Shown here: piece by piece, positions 15,921 to 36,330 of the stretch
How the letters are laid out: each line of letters starts with the position of its first letter
How positions within the stretch are numbered: position 1 is the first letter of the stretch
Source of the DNA: Eriocheir sinensis
Taxonomy: Eukaryota > Arthropoda > Malacostraca > Decapoda > Varunidae
Length of the DNA stretch: 64,000 nt
Assembly (NCBI RefSeq): GCF_024679095.1
Contig: NW_026111624.1
Location: 62,001 to 126,000 of the forward strand
Reading direction: 5' to 3'
Notes under the pieces: generated by a model
Told to the model about the DNA's origin: nothing
The model's input: only the letters and a program-made list of their open reading frames with translations
Databases searched by the model: none
Position numbers and translations under genes: made by a program

Positions 15921-17371
15921 ATAACAAAAATAAAGACAGAATACATAAAAATAGATATGCAAAATACATATAAACAATGTAAATTTGTTTCAAAATATAT
16001 ATACGAATACACATGAAATAAGGTAGATTTCTATAAAAATATATATACAAAAAACACATAAAATTAAGTAAATACGTATAAAAAATGTATACAAAATACA
16101 CATAAAATAATGTAAATTAGTATCAAAATAAATAAACAAAATACCAATAAAAGAATGTGTATTTGTATAAATATATATATACAAAATACACATTAAATAA
16201 TATGAATTTGTTTAAAACTATACAAAATACACATGAAATGATGTAAATACGTATAAAAATATATATACAAAATACACATTAAATAATGTAAATTCGCGTC
16301 AAAATAAATAAACAAAATATCAATAAAAGAATGTGTATTTGTATGAAAATAGATATACAAAATACACATAAAATAGCCTAATTTTATATCAAACTATATA
16401 CAAAAATACACAAAAATATTTTAAATTTGTATGAAAATAAATATACAAAATACACATAAAATTAGGTAAATTTGTATTAAAATACATTCACAAAATACAC
16501 ATAAAATAATGTAAATTTGAATGAAAATACATTATCAAATACACTTAAAATAACGTAAATTTGTATAAAAAAATATGTACAAAACACAAATAGAATAATG
16601 TAAAATCGTATCAAAATAAATACACAGAATATTAATAAAATAATGTAAATTTGTATGAAAATAAAGAAGCAAAATACCCATAAAATAACGCATTTTTTTT
16701 ATAAAAATATATATACCAAAATACACATCAAAAAATTAAATTTGTATTAAAATAAATATACAAAAAACACATACAATAAGGTAAATTTGTATTGAAATAG
16801 ATATGCAAAATACATATAAAACAATGTAAATTTGTTTCAAAATATATATACGAATACACATAAAATAACGTAGATTTCTATAAAAATATATATACAAAAT
16901 ACACATAAAATGAAGTAAACACGTATAAAAAAATGTATACAAAATACACATAAAATAATGTAAATTCGTATCAAAATAAATAAACAAAATACCAATAAAA
17001 GAATGAGTATTTGTATAAAAATAAATATACAAAATACACATAAAATAACGTAAATTTATATAAAACTATATACAAAAATACACAGAAGTAATTAAATTTG
17101 TATGAAAATATATACAAAATACACACAAAATAAGCTAAATTTGAATTGAAATATATATACAAAACACATGAAATAAAGTAAATTTGTATCAAAATATTTA
17201 TACAAATACACATATAATAACGTAAATTTGTATGAAAATCTATAAACAAAATACACATTAAATAATGTAAATACGTATAAAAATATATGTACAAAATACA
17301 CATATAATCATGTAATTCGTATCAAAATAAATAAACAAAATGCCAATAAATAATATAAATTTGTATGAGTA
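15921..17371 (-). repeat. Satellite block, - orientation
   Basis: About 32 monomers; inverted counterpart of 59,767-61,230. It ends at AACGTGTATGTTGCAT (17,372-17,387). Confidence 0.8.
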
Positions 17372-18446
17372 AACGTGTATGTTGCATATTTTTTCAATAC
17401 AAATTTACCTTATTATATACGCATTTTATAAATTAATTTTAATACAAATTTAATTATTCGATGTGTATTTTTGTATCTGTATTTTTATAAACATATGCTT
17501 TATTTTTTAGGTATTTTGCATCTTTATTTTCATACAAATTTACATTATTTTATTGATATTCTGCTCATTCATTTTGATACGAATTGACATTATTCTATGT
17601 GTATTTTGTATATATTTTTCATACAAATTTACGTTATTTTATCTGTATTTGTTTATATATTTTGACACAAGTTTACAATATTTTATGGGTATTTTGCATA
17701 TACATTTCAAAAGAAATTTACCTAGTTTTATGTGTATTTTGTATATCTATTTTCATACAAACTCAAATTATTTCTATGTATTTTTGTATATATTTTAATA
17801 TAAATTTTAGTTATGTTATGTGTATTTTGTAAATTTATTTTCATTCAAATATATATTATTTTATTGGTGGGTTGTTGATTTATATTGATACAAATTTACA
17901 TTATTTTATATGTACTTTGTATATATATTTTTATACGCTTTTACATTATTTAATATTTATTTTGAATATATATTTTTATACAAATTCATGGTATTTTATA
18001 TGTATTTGTATATATATTTTCATATAAATTTACATTATTTTATGTGTATTTTGTACATATATTTTTTTACAAATCTACCTTATTTTATGTATATTTTGTA
18101 TGTGTATTTTGTATATTTATATTTATCCAAATACACATTCTTTTATTGGTATATTGTATATTTATTTTAATTCGAATTTACATTATTTTATGTGTATTTT
18201 GTATACATTTTTTTATACGTATTTACTTAATTTTATGTGTATTTTGTATATATATTTTTATAGAAATCTACGTTTTTTTATTTGTATTCGTATATATATT
18301 TTGAAACAAATTTACATTGTTTTATATGTATTTTTGCATATCTCTTTCAATGCAAATTTACTTTATTGTATGTGCATTTTGTATATTTATTTCAATGCAA
18401 ATTTAAATATTTTATGTGTATTTTGGTATATATATTTTTTATAAGA
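17372..18446 (+). repeat. Satellite block, + orientation
   Basis: A near relative of 12,411-13,477; both contain the rare words CTCAAATTATTTCTATG and AAATTCATGGTATTTTA. It ends in the TATAAGACTACGAAAATTTG flip. Confidence 0.8.
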
Positions 18447-20001
18447 CTACGAAAATTTGTATAAAAATATATATAAAAAAACAAAAAAATATATTTCAAT
18501 TTGTATGAAAATAGATATACAAAATACACATATAATTAGTTAAATTTGTATTTAAATACATGTACAAAATACACATAAAATAGTGTAAATTTGAATGAAA
18601 TGAAAACAAATTCACATAAAATAACGTACATTTGTATAAAATAGATATACAAAATATACATAGAATAATGTAAAATCGCATCAAAATAAATACACAGAAT
18701 ATCAATAAAATAATGTAATTTTGTATGAAAATAAAGATGCAAAATACCCATTAAATAAAGCACATTTTTTTTTTAAATACATATACAAGAATACACATAG
18801 AATAATTAAATTTGTATTAAAATTAATATACAAAATGCACGTACAATAAGGGAAATTTGTATTGAAAAAATATACAAAATGCACATAAAACAATGTATAT
18901 TTGTTTCAAAATATATATACGAATACACATAAAATAACGCATATTTCTTTAGAAATATATATGCAAAATACACATGAAATGACGTAAATACGTATAAAAA
19001 TATATATACACAATACACATTAAATAATGTAAATTCGCATCAAAATAAATAAACAAAATATCAATAAAAGAATGTGTATTTGTATGAAAATAGATATTCA
19101 AAAAACACATAAAATTGTATTAAAAATATATACAAAATACATATAAAACTAGGTAAATTTATATTGAAATACATATACAAAACACACATAAAATAATGTA
19201 AATTTGAATGAAAATATATAAACAAATACACTTAAAATAACGTAAATTTGTATGAAATATATATAGAAAATACACATTAAATAATGTAAATATGTATAAA
19301 AAAATATATACAAAACACAAATAGAATAATGTAAAATAGTATCAAAATAAATACACAGAATATTAATAAAATAATGTAAATTTGTATGAAAATAAAGATG
19401 CAAAATACCCATAAAACAACGCATTTTTTATGAAAATATATATACCAAAATACACATAAAATATTTAAATTTGTATTACAGTAAATATACAAAATGCACA
19501 TACAATAAGGTAAATTTGTATTGAAATAGATATGCAAAATACACATAAAACAATATAAATTTGTTTCAAAATATATATACGATTACACATAAAATAACGT
19601 AGATTTCTATAAAAATATATATACAAAATACACATGAAATGAAGTAAGTACGTATAACACAATGTATACAAAATACACATAAAATAATGTAAATTCGTAT
19701 AAAAATAAATAAGCTAAATGCCAATAAAAGAATATTTACTTGTATAAATATAAATATACAAAATACACATAAAATAACGTAAATTTGTATAAAACTATAT
19801 ACAAAAATAAACAATAATAATTAAATTTGTATGAAAATAAATATACAAAAGACACATAAAATAAGCTAAATTTGAATTGAAATAAATATAGAAAATACAT
19901 AAAATAATGTAAATTTGTATCAAAATATATATTCAAATACACATATATTAAAATTAATATACAAAATGCGTATATAATAAGGTAAATTTGTATTGAAAAA
20001 T
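18447..20001 (-). repeat. Satellite block, - orientation (duplicated ~37 kb away)
   Basis: Variants B then A in reverse. From ~18,538 it pairs with 55,553 onward (offset ~37,015, growing to ~37,070 at the junction). The partner carries the poly(A) patch that this copy lacks, so this copy is the better guide to the original sequence. Confidence 0.8.
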
Positions 20002-21132
20002 ATGCAACATACACGTTTACTCACACAAATTTATATTATTTTATTGGTATTTTGTTCATTCATTTTAATACGAATTACATGATTATATGTGTATTTTGTA
20101 CATATTTCTTTATACGTATTTACATTATTTAATGTGTATTTTGTTTATATATTTTCATACAAATTTACGTTATTATATGTGAATTTGTATAAATATTTTG
20201 ATACAAATTTACTTTATTTCATGTATTTTGTATATATTTCAATTCAAATTTAGCTTATTTTGTGTGTATTTTTATATATTTTCATACAAATTTAACTACT
20301 TCTGTGTATTTTTGTATATAGTTTTATACAAATTTACGTGATTTTATGTGTATTTTGTATATTTATATTTATACAAATACACATTCTTTTATTGGTATTT
20401 TGTTAATTTATTTTGATACGAATTTACATTATTTTATGTGTATTTTGTATACATTTTTTTATAAGTATTTACTTAATTTTATGCGTATTTTGTATATATA
20501 TTTTTATAGAAATCTACGTTATTTTATGTATATTCGCATATATATTTTGAAACAAATTTACATTGTCTTATATGTATTTTGCATATCTATTTCAATACAA
20601 ATTTACCTTATTGTATGTGTTTTTTGTATATTTATTTTAATACAAATTTAATTTTTTGATTTGTATTTTGGTATATATATTTTTTTAAATGCGTTATTTT
20701 ATGGGTATTTTGCTTCTTTATTTTCATACAAATTTACATTATTTTATTAATATTCTGTGTATTTATTTTGATACGATTTTACATTATTCTATTTGTGTTT
20801 TGTACATATTTTTTTATACAAATTTACGTTATTTTAAGTGTATTTGTTTATGTATTTTCATTCAAATTTACATTATTTTATGTGTATTTTGTGTATGTAT
20901 TTCAATACAAATTTACCTAATTTTATGTGTATTTTGTATATTTATTTTCATACAAATTTAAAATATTTTTGTTTATTTTTGTATATAGTTTGATACAAAT
21001 TTAGGTTATTTTATGTGTATTTTGTATATCTATTTTCATACAAATACACATTCTTTTATTGATATTTTGTTTATTTATTTTGACGCGAATTTTATGTGAA
21101 TTTGTTTTCATTTCATACAAATTTACATTATA
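20002..21132 (+). repeat. Satellite block, + orientation (duplicated ~37 kb away)
   Basis: Follows the inverted junction ATGCAACATACACGTT (20,002-20,017). It pairs with 57,071-58,200 at an offset near 37,070. It contains the reference HOR and ends at a flip within TACAAATTTACATTATATAA (~21,130). Confidence 0.85.
20381..21047 (+). repeat. Reference higher-order repeat (HOR), variant A, 15 monomers
   Basis: One full HOR cycle, measured from one ACATTCTTTT to the next, is 667 bp (15 x 44.5). Ordered diagnostic monomers: ACATTCTTTT; TTGGTATTTTGTTAATTTA; GTATACATTTTTTTATA; ATAGAAATCTACG; a TTCG monomer with TTTTGAAAC; GCATATCTATTTCAATAC; GTATATTTATTTTAATAC; a TTTTGGTATATATA monomer ending AATGCG; GGGTATTTTGC; ATATTCTGTG with ATACGATTTT; a monomer with TTACGTTATTTTAAGTG at its end; a TTTGTTTATG monomer with TTTTCATTC; GTATGTATTTCAATAC; GTATATTTATTTTCATAC; and a monomer with TATAGTTT and TTTAGGTTA. 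The same order recurs through the window on either strand, with insertions and deletions. Confidence 0.85.
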
Positions 21133-22912
21133 TAAACATATACACTTAAAATGACGTTAATTTGTATAAAATATACATAAAAAATACACATTAAATAATG
21201 AAAATAAAAAAATATATACAAAACACAAATAGTATAATATAAAATCGTATCAAAATATATACACAGAATATTAATAAAATAATGTACATTTGTATGAAAA
21301 CTAAGATGCAAAATACCTATAAAATAACGCATTTTTTATAAAATTATATATACCAAAATACACATAAAATATTTAAATTTGTATTAAAATAAATATACAA
21401 AATGCACATACAATAAGGTAAATTTGTATTGAAATAGATATGCAAAAAACATATAAAACAATGTAAATTTGTTTCAAAATATATATACGAATACACATAA
21501 AATAACGTAGATTTCTATAAATATATACATACAAAACACAAATAAAATTAAGTAAATACGAATCAAAAATGTATACAAAATACACATAAAATAATGTAAA
21601 TTCGTATAAATATAAATAAACAAAATACCAATAAGAGAATGTGTATTTGTATAAATATAAATATACAAAATGCACATAAAATAACGTAAATTTGTATAAA
21701 ACTATATACAAAAATACACAGAAGTAATTAAATTTGCATGAAAAAAGATATACAAAATACACACAAAATAAGCTAAATTTGAATTGAAATATATATACAA
21801 AATACATAAAATAAAGTAAATTCGTTTCAAAATATTATTAACAAATACACATATAATAACGTAAATTTGTAAAAAAAATATATAAACAAAATACACATTA
21901 AGTAATGTAAATACGTATAAAAAAATTTTTACAAAATACACCAATAATCAAGTCATTCGTATCAAAATAAATAAACAAAAAACTAATTAAATAATGTAAA
22001 TTTGTATGAGAAAACATATACAAAATACACATAAAATAACGTTTTAAGTTTCTATAAAATATATGTACAAAATGCACATAAAATTAGTTTGCATAAAAAA
22101 ATATATACAAAACACACATTAGATAATGTAAATGAGTATAAAAATATGTATACAAAATGCCTATGAAATAATCTAAATTCGTATCGAGTTAAATTAAGAA
22201 AATAACAATAAAATAATGTAATTTTGGATGAAAATATATATAGAAAACACACATAAAATAACCTAAATACAAATACAAATATACACATTAAATAATTTAA
22301 AATTGAATGAAATAAATATACAAAATAAACATAAAATAAGGTAAATTTGTAATAAAATATATGTAAGAATACACATAAAATAATATAAATTTGTATGAAA
22401 ATATATATACAAATACACATAAAATAACATGAATTTGTATAAAATGTTTCAAAATATATACGAATACACACAATAAAATAACGTAAATTTTTATGAAAAT
22501 GTATATATAAAATACACATAAAATAGTTTCAATACGTAGAAAAATATATATACAAAATACACATAAAATGATGTAAATTCGTAAAAAATTAAATACACAA
22601 AATTCCAATAAAAGAATGTATATTTGTAGGAAAATATATATACAAAAAACAAATAAAATAACTAGAATTTGTATAAAAATATACAAAACTACACAAAAAT
22701 AATTTAAATTTGTTTGAAAATAGATATGCAAAATACACATAAAGTTAGGCAAATTTGTATTGAAATACATATACAAAACTCACATAAAATAATGTAAATT
22801 TGTATGAAAATACATAAACAAATACATATAAAATCACGTAAATTTGGATAAAATATATATATACAAAATATACATTAAATATTTTAAATATATATAAAAA
22901 TATATTATATTA
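21133..22912 (-). repeat. Satellite block, - orientation, with inverted empty site
   Basis: Inverted counterpart of 53,320-55,180. Near 22,830-22,880 it holds the site equivalent to the retrotransposon insertion, without the element: TCACGTAAATTTGGATAAAA followed by a short (TA)n and ACAAAATATACATT. Confidence 0.8.
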
Positions 22913-25900
22913 TATATATATTTATATATATATGCGTTATTTATGTGTATTTTGTATATGTTTTCTCATAGAAATTTACATTATTTTATTGGTATTTTGT
23001 CTATTTATTTTGATACAAATTACATGATTATTTGTGTATTTTTTAAATTTTTTTATACGTATTTACATTATTTAATGTGTATTTTGTTTATATATTTTTA
23101 TACAAATTTACGTTATTATAAATGTATTTGTATAGGTATTTTGATACAAATTTACATTATTTTATGTATTTTGTATATATATTTCAATTCAAATTTAGCT
23201 TATTTGATGTGTATTTTGTATATCTATTTATTTTAATACAAAATCAAATATTTTATGTTTTTTCGTATATATATTTTTTAAAAAAATGCGTTATTTTATG
23301 TTTATTTTGCATCTTAATTTTCATACAAATTTACATTATTTTATTAATATTTTCTGTATTTATTTTGATACGATTTTACATTATTTTATTTGTGTTTTGT
23401 ATATATTTTTTTATACATATTTACATTATTTAATGTTTTTTTTTTTGTATATATATTTGATACAAATTTACGTTACTTTAAGTCTATATGTTTATATATT
23501 TTCATACAAAATTACATTATTTTATGTGTATTTTGTATATGTATTTCAATACAAATTTACCTATTTTTATGATTTTGTATATTTATTTTCATACAAGTTT
23601 AAATTATTTTTGTGTATTTTTGTATATAGTTTTATACAAATTTAGGTTATTTTATGTGTATTTTGTATATCTATTTTTATACAAATACACATTCTTTTCA
23701 TGATATTTTGTTTATTTATTTTGACACGAATTAACATTATTTAATGTGTATTTTGTATATATATTTTTATACGTATTTACATTATTTCAAGTGTATTTTG
23801 TATATATATTTCTATAGAAATCTGCGTTATTTTATGTGTATTCGTGTATATATTTTGAAACAAATTTACATTGTTTTATGTGTATTTTGCATATTTTTTC
23901 AATACAAATTTACCTTATTGCATGTCCATTTTGTATATTAATTTTAATACAAATTTGATTAATCTATGTGTATTTTTGTATATGTATTTTTATTAAAATA
24001 TGCTTTACTTTATGGGTATTTTGCATCTTTATTTTCATACAAATTTACATTATTTTATTGATATTCTGTGTATTTATTTTGATATGTTTTTACATTATTC
24101 TATGTGTATTTTGTATATATATTTTATATAAAATGTATTTCTTTTCAATTCAAACAAATCTACATTATTTTATGAGTTTTTTGTACATGTATTTAAATAC
24201 AAATTTAACTAGTTATATGTGTATTTTGTATATCTATTTTGTATGTATATTTTCATAGAAATTTACTCTATTTTATGAGTATTCGTATATATATTTTGAA
24301 ACAAATTTACATTATTAATGTGTATTTTGCATATCTATTTCAATACAAATTTACTTTATTGTACGTGCATTTTGTATATTTATTTTAATACAAATTTAAC
24401 TATTTTATATGTATTTTTGTATATATATTTTTATGCAAATATGCGTTATTATATGGATATTTTGCATCTTTATTTTCATACAAATTTACATTATTTTATT
24501 GATATTCTCTTTATTTATTTTGATACGATTTAACATTATTCTATGTTTTTTTTAATATAATTTTTTTATACATATTTAAATTATTTAATGTTCATTTTGT
24601 ATATATATTTTATAAAATTTTTCGTTATTTTTTTTTTTTTTGTTTATATATTTTCATTCATATTTATATTATTTTGTGTGTTTTTTGTATATATATTTTC
24701 CTACGTATTTAAATTATTTTATGTGTATTTTCTATATACATTTTCATAAAAAAATTACGTTATTTTATTGTGTGTATAAGTATATATTTTGATACAAATT
24801 TTATACAAATTCATGTTATTTAATGTGTATCTGTATATATTTTCATACAAATTTATATTATTTTATGTGTATTTTTTCATATATTTCATTACAAATTTAC
24901 CTTATTTTATGTTTATTTTGTATATTTATTTCATTCAATTTTAAATTATTTTATGTGTATATTTGTATTTGTATTTAGGTTATTTTATGTGTATTTTGTA
25001 TATATATTTTCATCCAAAATTACATTATTTTATTGATATTTCTTAATTTAATTCGATACGAATTTAGATTATTTTATAGGTATTTTGTATACATATTTTT
25101 ATACTCATTTACTTTATCTAATGTGTGTTTTGTATATATGGTTTTATGCAAATTTATCTAATGTTCATTTTTGTACATATATTTTTATAGAAATTTGCGT
25201 TATTTTATGTATATAGTTTTATATAAATTTACGTTATTTTATGTGCATTTTGTATATTTATATTTATACAAATACACATTCTTTTATTGGTATATTGTTT
25301 ATTTACATTTATACGATTTTACATTATTTTATGTGTATTTTGTTTACATTTTTTATACGTATTTACTTAATTTTATGTGTATTTTGTAAATGTATTTTTA
25401 TAGAAATCTACGTTATTTTATGTGTATTCGTATATATATTTTGAAACAAATTTACATTATTTTATATGTATTTTCCATATCTATTTCAATACAAATTTAC
25501 CTTATTGTATGTGCATTTTGTATATTTATTTTAATACAAGTTCAAATATTTTATGTGTATTTTGGTATCAATAATTTTATAAAAAATGCGTTATTTTATA
25601 GGTATTTTGCATCTTAATTTTCATTTTATATGTACTTTGTATATATATTTTTATACGCTCTTACATTATTTAATATTTATTTTGAATATAATTTTTTATA
25701 CAAATTCATGGTATTTTATGTGTATTTGTATATATATTTTCATATAAATTTACATTATTGTATGTGTATTTTGTACATATATTTTATTACAAATCTACCT
25801 TATTTTATGTTTATTTTGTATGTGTATTTTGTATATTTTTATTTATCCAAATACACATTCTTTTATTGGTATTTATTTTAATTCGAATTTACATTATTTT

Positions 25901-26494
25901 ATGTGTATTTTGAATACATTTTTTTATACGTATTTACTTAATTTTATGTGTATTTTGTATATATATTTTTATAGAAATCTACGTTTTTTTATTTGTATTC
26001 GTATATATATTTTGAAACAAATTTACATTGTTTTATATGTATTTTTGCATATCTCTTTCAATTCAAATTTACCTTATTGTATATGCATTTTGTATATTTA
26101 TTTCAATACAAATTTAAAAAATTTATGTGTATTTTGGTATATATATTTTTATAAGAAATGCGCTCTTTTATGGGAATTTTGCATCTTTATTTTCATACAA
26201 ATTTACATTATTTTATTAATATTCGGTGTATTTATTTTGATACGATTTTACATTATTCTATTTGTTTTTTGTATATCCTTTTTTATACATATTTACATTA
26301 TTTAATGTGTATCTTGCATATATATTTTATACAAATTTATTATCTATTATCTATTTTCATTCAAATACACATTCTTTTCATGATATTTTGTTTATTTATT
26401 TTGACACGAATTTACATTATTTGATATGTATTTTGTATATATATTTTTATACGTATTTACATAATTTCATATGTATTTTGTATATATATTTAAT
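22913..26494 (+). repeat. Long satellite block, + orientation
   Basis: About 80 monomers running through variants A, B and the TTTAGGTTATTTTATG series. It contains T-rich patches at 23,436-23,446, 24,541-24,570 and 24,628-24,641, and a same-strand deletion join at ~25,622 where TTAATTTTCAT meets TTTATATGTACTTTG. It ends at ATATTTAATAGATATTC (~26,495). Confidence 0.8.
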
Positions 26495-27518
26495 AGATAT
26501 TCAAAAAACACATAATATAACCTAAATTTGTATCAAACTATATACAAAAATACACAAAAATATTTTAAATTTGTATGAAAATAAATATACAAAATACACA
26601 TAAAATTAGGTTAATTTGTATGGAAATACATATACAAAATACACATAAAATAATGCAAATTTGAATGAAAATACATAAACAAATACACTTAAAATAACGT
26701 AAATTTGGATAAAAAAAATATATACAAAACACAAATAGAATAATGTAAAATCGTATCAAAATAAATACACAGAATATTAATAAAATAATGTAAATTTGTA
26801 TGAAAATAAAGAGGCAAAATACCCGTAAAATAACGCATTTTATTATTTATAAAAATATATATACCAAAATACACATAAAAAAATAAGATTTGTATTAAAA
26901 TAAATATATAAAAAACACTTACAATAAGGTAAATTTGTATTGAAATAGATACGCAAAATACATATAAAGCAATGTAAATTTGTTTCAAAATATGTATACG
27001 AATACACATAAAATAACGTAGATTTCTATAAATATATATATACAAAATACACATAAAATTAAGTAAATACGTATAAAAAAATGTATACAAAATACACATA
27101 AAATAATGTAAATTCGTATCAAAATAAATAAACAAAATACCAATAAAGAATGTGTATTTGTAAATATAAATATACAAAATACACATAAAATAACGTAAAT
27201 TTATATAAAACTTTATACATAAATACACAGAAGTAATTAAATTTGTATGAAAATATATACAAAATACACACAAAATAAGCTAAATTTGAATTGAAATATA
27301 TATACAAAATACATGAAATAAAGTAAATTTGTATCAAAATATTTATACAAATACACATATAATAACGTAAATTTGTATGAAAATATATAAACAAAATACA
27401 CATTAAATAATGAAAATACGTATAAAAAAATGTGTACAAAATACACATATAATCATGTAATTCGTATCATAATAAATGAACAAAAATTACAATAAAATAA
27501 TATTAATTTGTACAAGTA
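26495..27518 (-). repeat. Satellite block, - orientation
   Basis: Variant A in reverse; close to 16,360-17,371. Single-base losses occur in A-runs near 27,145-27,165. It ends at a diverged copy of the AACGTGTATGTTGCAT junction (27,519-27,534, reading AAAGTGTATGTTGCAT). Confidence 0.8.
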
Positions 27519-30057
27519 AAAGTGTATGTTGCATATTTTTTCAGTACAAATTTACCTTATTATATACGCATTTTGTATATTAATTTTAATACAAATTTAA
27601 TTATTCGATGTGTATTTTTGTATCTGTATTTTTATAAACATATGCTTTATTTTTTGGGTATTTTGCATCTTTATTTTCATACAATATACATTATTTTATT
27701 GATATTCTGCTCATTCATTTTGATACGAATTGGCATTATTCTATGTGTATTTTGTATATATTTTTCATACAAATTTACGTTATTTTATGTGTATTTGTTT
27801 ATATATTTTGACACAAATTTACAATATTTTATGGCTATTCTGTATATACATTTCAAAAGAAATTTACCTAGTTTTATGTGTATTTTGAATATCTATTTTC
27901 ATACAAACTCAAATTATTTCTAAGTGTATTTTGGTATATATATTTTTATAAGAAATGCGCTATTTTATAGGAATTTTGCATCTTTATTTTCATACATATT
28001 TACATTATTTTATTAATATGCGATGTATTTATTTTGATACGAATTTACATTATTCTATTTGTTTTTTGTATACACTTTTTTATACATATTTACATTATTT
28101 AATGAGTATATTGCATATATATTTTATACAAATTTATTATCTATTATCTATTTTTATACAAATTCACATTCTTTTCTTTTTATTTTGTTTATTTATTTTG
28201 ACACGAATTTACATTATTTGATATGTATTTTGTATATATTTTTATACGTATTTACATAATTTCATATGTATTTTGTATATATATTTCTATAGAAATCTAC
28301 TTTATTTTATATGTATTCGTATATATTTTGAAACAAATTTACATTGTTTTATATGTATTTTTGAATATCTCTTTTAATACAAATTTACCTTACTGTATAT
28401 GCATTTTGTATATTTATTTCAATACAAATTTAAATATTTTATGTGTATTTTGGTATATATATTTTTATAAAAATTCGATAATTTTTGGGAATTTTGCATC
28501 TTTATTTTCATACAAATTTACATTATTTTATTGATATTCTGTGTATTTATTTTGATACGATTTTACATTATTCTATTTTTTTTTGTATATATTTTTTTAT
28601 ACACATTTACATTATTTAATGTGTATCTTGCATATATATTTCATACAAAATTACGTTATTTTAAGTGTATTTGTTTTTATATTTTCATTCAAATTTACAT
28701 TTATTTTAATTCGAAATTACATTATCTTATGTGTATTTTGTATACATTTTTTTTATACGTATTTACTTAATTTTATGTGTATTTTGTATATATATTTTTA
28801 TAGAAATCTACGTTTTTTTATTTGAATTCGTATATATATTTTGAAACAAATTTACTTTGTTTATGTGTAATTTTCCATATCTCTTTCAATACAAATTTAC
28901 CTTATTGTATGTGCATTTTGTATATTTATTTCAATGCAAATTTAAATATTTTATGTGTATTTTGGTAAATATATTTTTATAAAAAATGCGATAATTTTTG
29001 GGAATTTTGCATCTTTATTTTCATACAAATTTACATTATTTTATTGATATTCTGTGTATTTATTTTGATACGATTTTACATTATTCTATTTGCTTTTTGT
29101 ATATATTTTTTTATACACATTTACACTATTTAATGTGTATCTTGCATATATATTTTATACAAATTTACGTTATTTTAAGTGTATTTGTTTATATATTTTC
29201 ATTCAAATTTACATTATTTGATGTGTATTTTGTATATGTATTTCAATACAAATTTACCTAATTTTATGTGTATTTTGTATATTTCTTTTCAAACGAATTT
29301 AAATTATTTTTTGTATTTTTGTATATAGTTTTATACAAATTTAGGTTATTTTATGTACGCATTTACATTATTTAGTGTGTGTTTTGTATATATATATTTA
29401 TGCAAATTTACTTTATTTTATGTGCATTTTTGTACATATATTTTTATAGAAATTTGCGTTATTTGTATATGTTTTCTTATACAAATTTACATTATTTTAT
29501 TGCTATTTTGTTTATTTATTTTGATACGAGTTACATGATTATATGTGTATTTTGTACATATTTTTTATACGTATTTACATTACTTAATGTGTATTTTGTT
29601 TATATATTTTTAAACAAATCTACGTTATTATATGTATTTGTATAAATATTTTGATACAGATTTACATTATTTTATGTATTTTGTATGTACATTTCAATTC
29701 AAATTTAGCTTATTTTAGCTGTATTTTGTATATATATTTTCATACAAATTTAATTACTTCTGTGTATTTTTGTATATAGTTTTATACAAATTTACGATAT
29801 TTTTTGTGTATTTTGTATATTTATATTTATACAAATACACATTCTTTTACTGGTATTTTGTTTATTTATTTTGATACGATTTTTATGTGTATTTTGTATT
29901 CATTTTTTTATACGTATTTACTTCATTTTATGTGTATTTTGTATATATATTTTTTGAAATCTACGTTATTTTATGTGTATTCGTATATATATTTTGAAAC
30001 AAATTTACATTGTTTTATATGTATTTTTGAATATCTCTTTCAATACAAATTTACCTC
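27519..30057 (+). repeat. Satellite block, + orientation
   Basis: Near 27,915 the array skips monomers (CTCAAATTATTTCTAAGTG). It then repeats a ~1.3 kb segment with GCGATAATTTTTGGG at 28,987; closely related segments follow at 31,586 and 33,202. It ends in ACCTCTCCATATATACC, a flip. Confidence 0.8.
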
Positions 30058-30530
30058 TCCATATATACCAAAATACACATAAAAAAATTAAATTTGTATT
30101 AAAATAAATATTTAAAAAACACATACAATAAGGTAAATTTGTATTGAAATAGATATGCAAAATACATATAAAACAATGTAAATTAGTTTCAAAATATATT
30201 AACGAATACACATAAAATAACGTAGATTTCTATAAAAATATATATACAAAATACACATAAAATGAAGTAAATACGTATAAAAAAATGTATGCAAAATACA
30301 CATAAAATAATGTAAATTCGCATCAAAATAAATATACAAAATACCAATAAAAGAATGTGTATTTGTATAAATATAAATATACAAAATACACATAAAATAA
30401 CGTAAATTTATATAAAACTATATACAAAAATACACAGAAGTATTTTAATTTGTATGAAAATAGATATACAAAATAAGGTAAATTCGTTTCAAATTCAATA
30501 AACAAAATTCAGATTTTATAAAAATAATAT
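30058..30530 (-). repeat. Short satellite block, - orientation
   Basis: About 10 monomers. The end (30,490-30,545) is scrambled, with ATTCAGATTTTATAAAAAT and AAGATTATCAGATTTTG not matching any monomer phase. Confidence 0.75.

Positions 30531-36330
<5,800 letters not shown>

Noticed and set aside
28690..28705. Yeast-type origin consensus (ATTTACATTTA)
   Set aside because: The word and near-matches are expected by composition throughout this satellite, and animals do not use this consensus.
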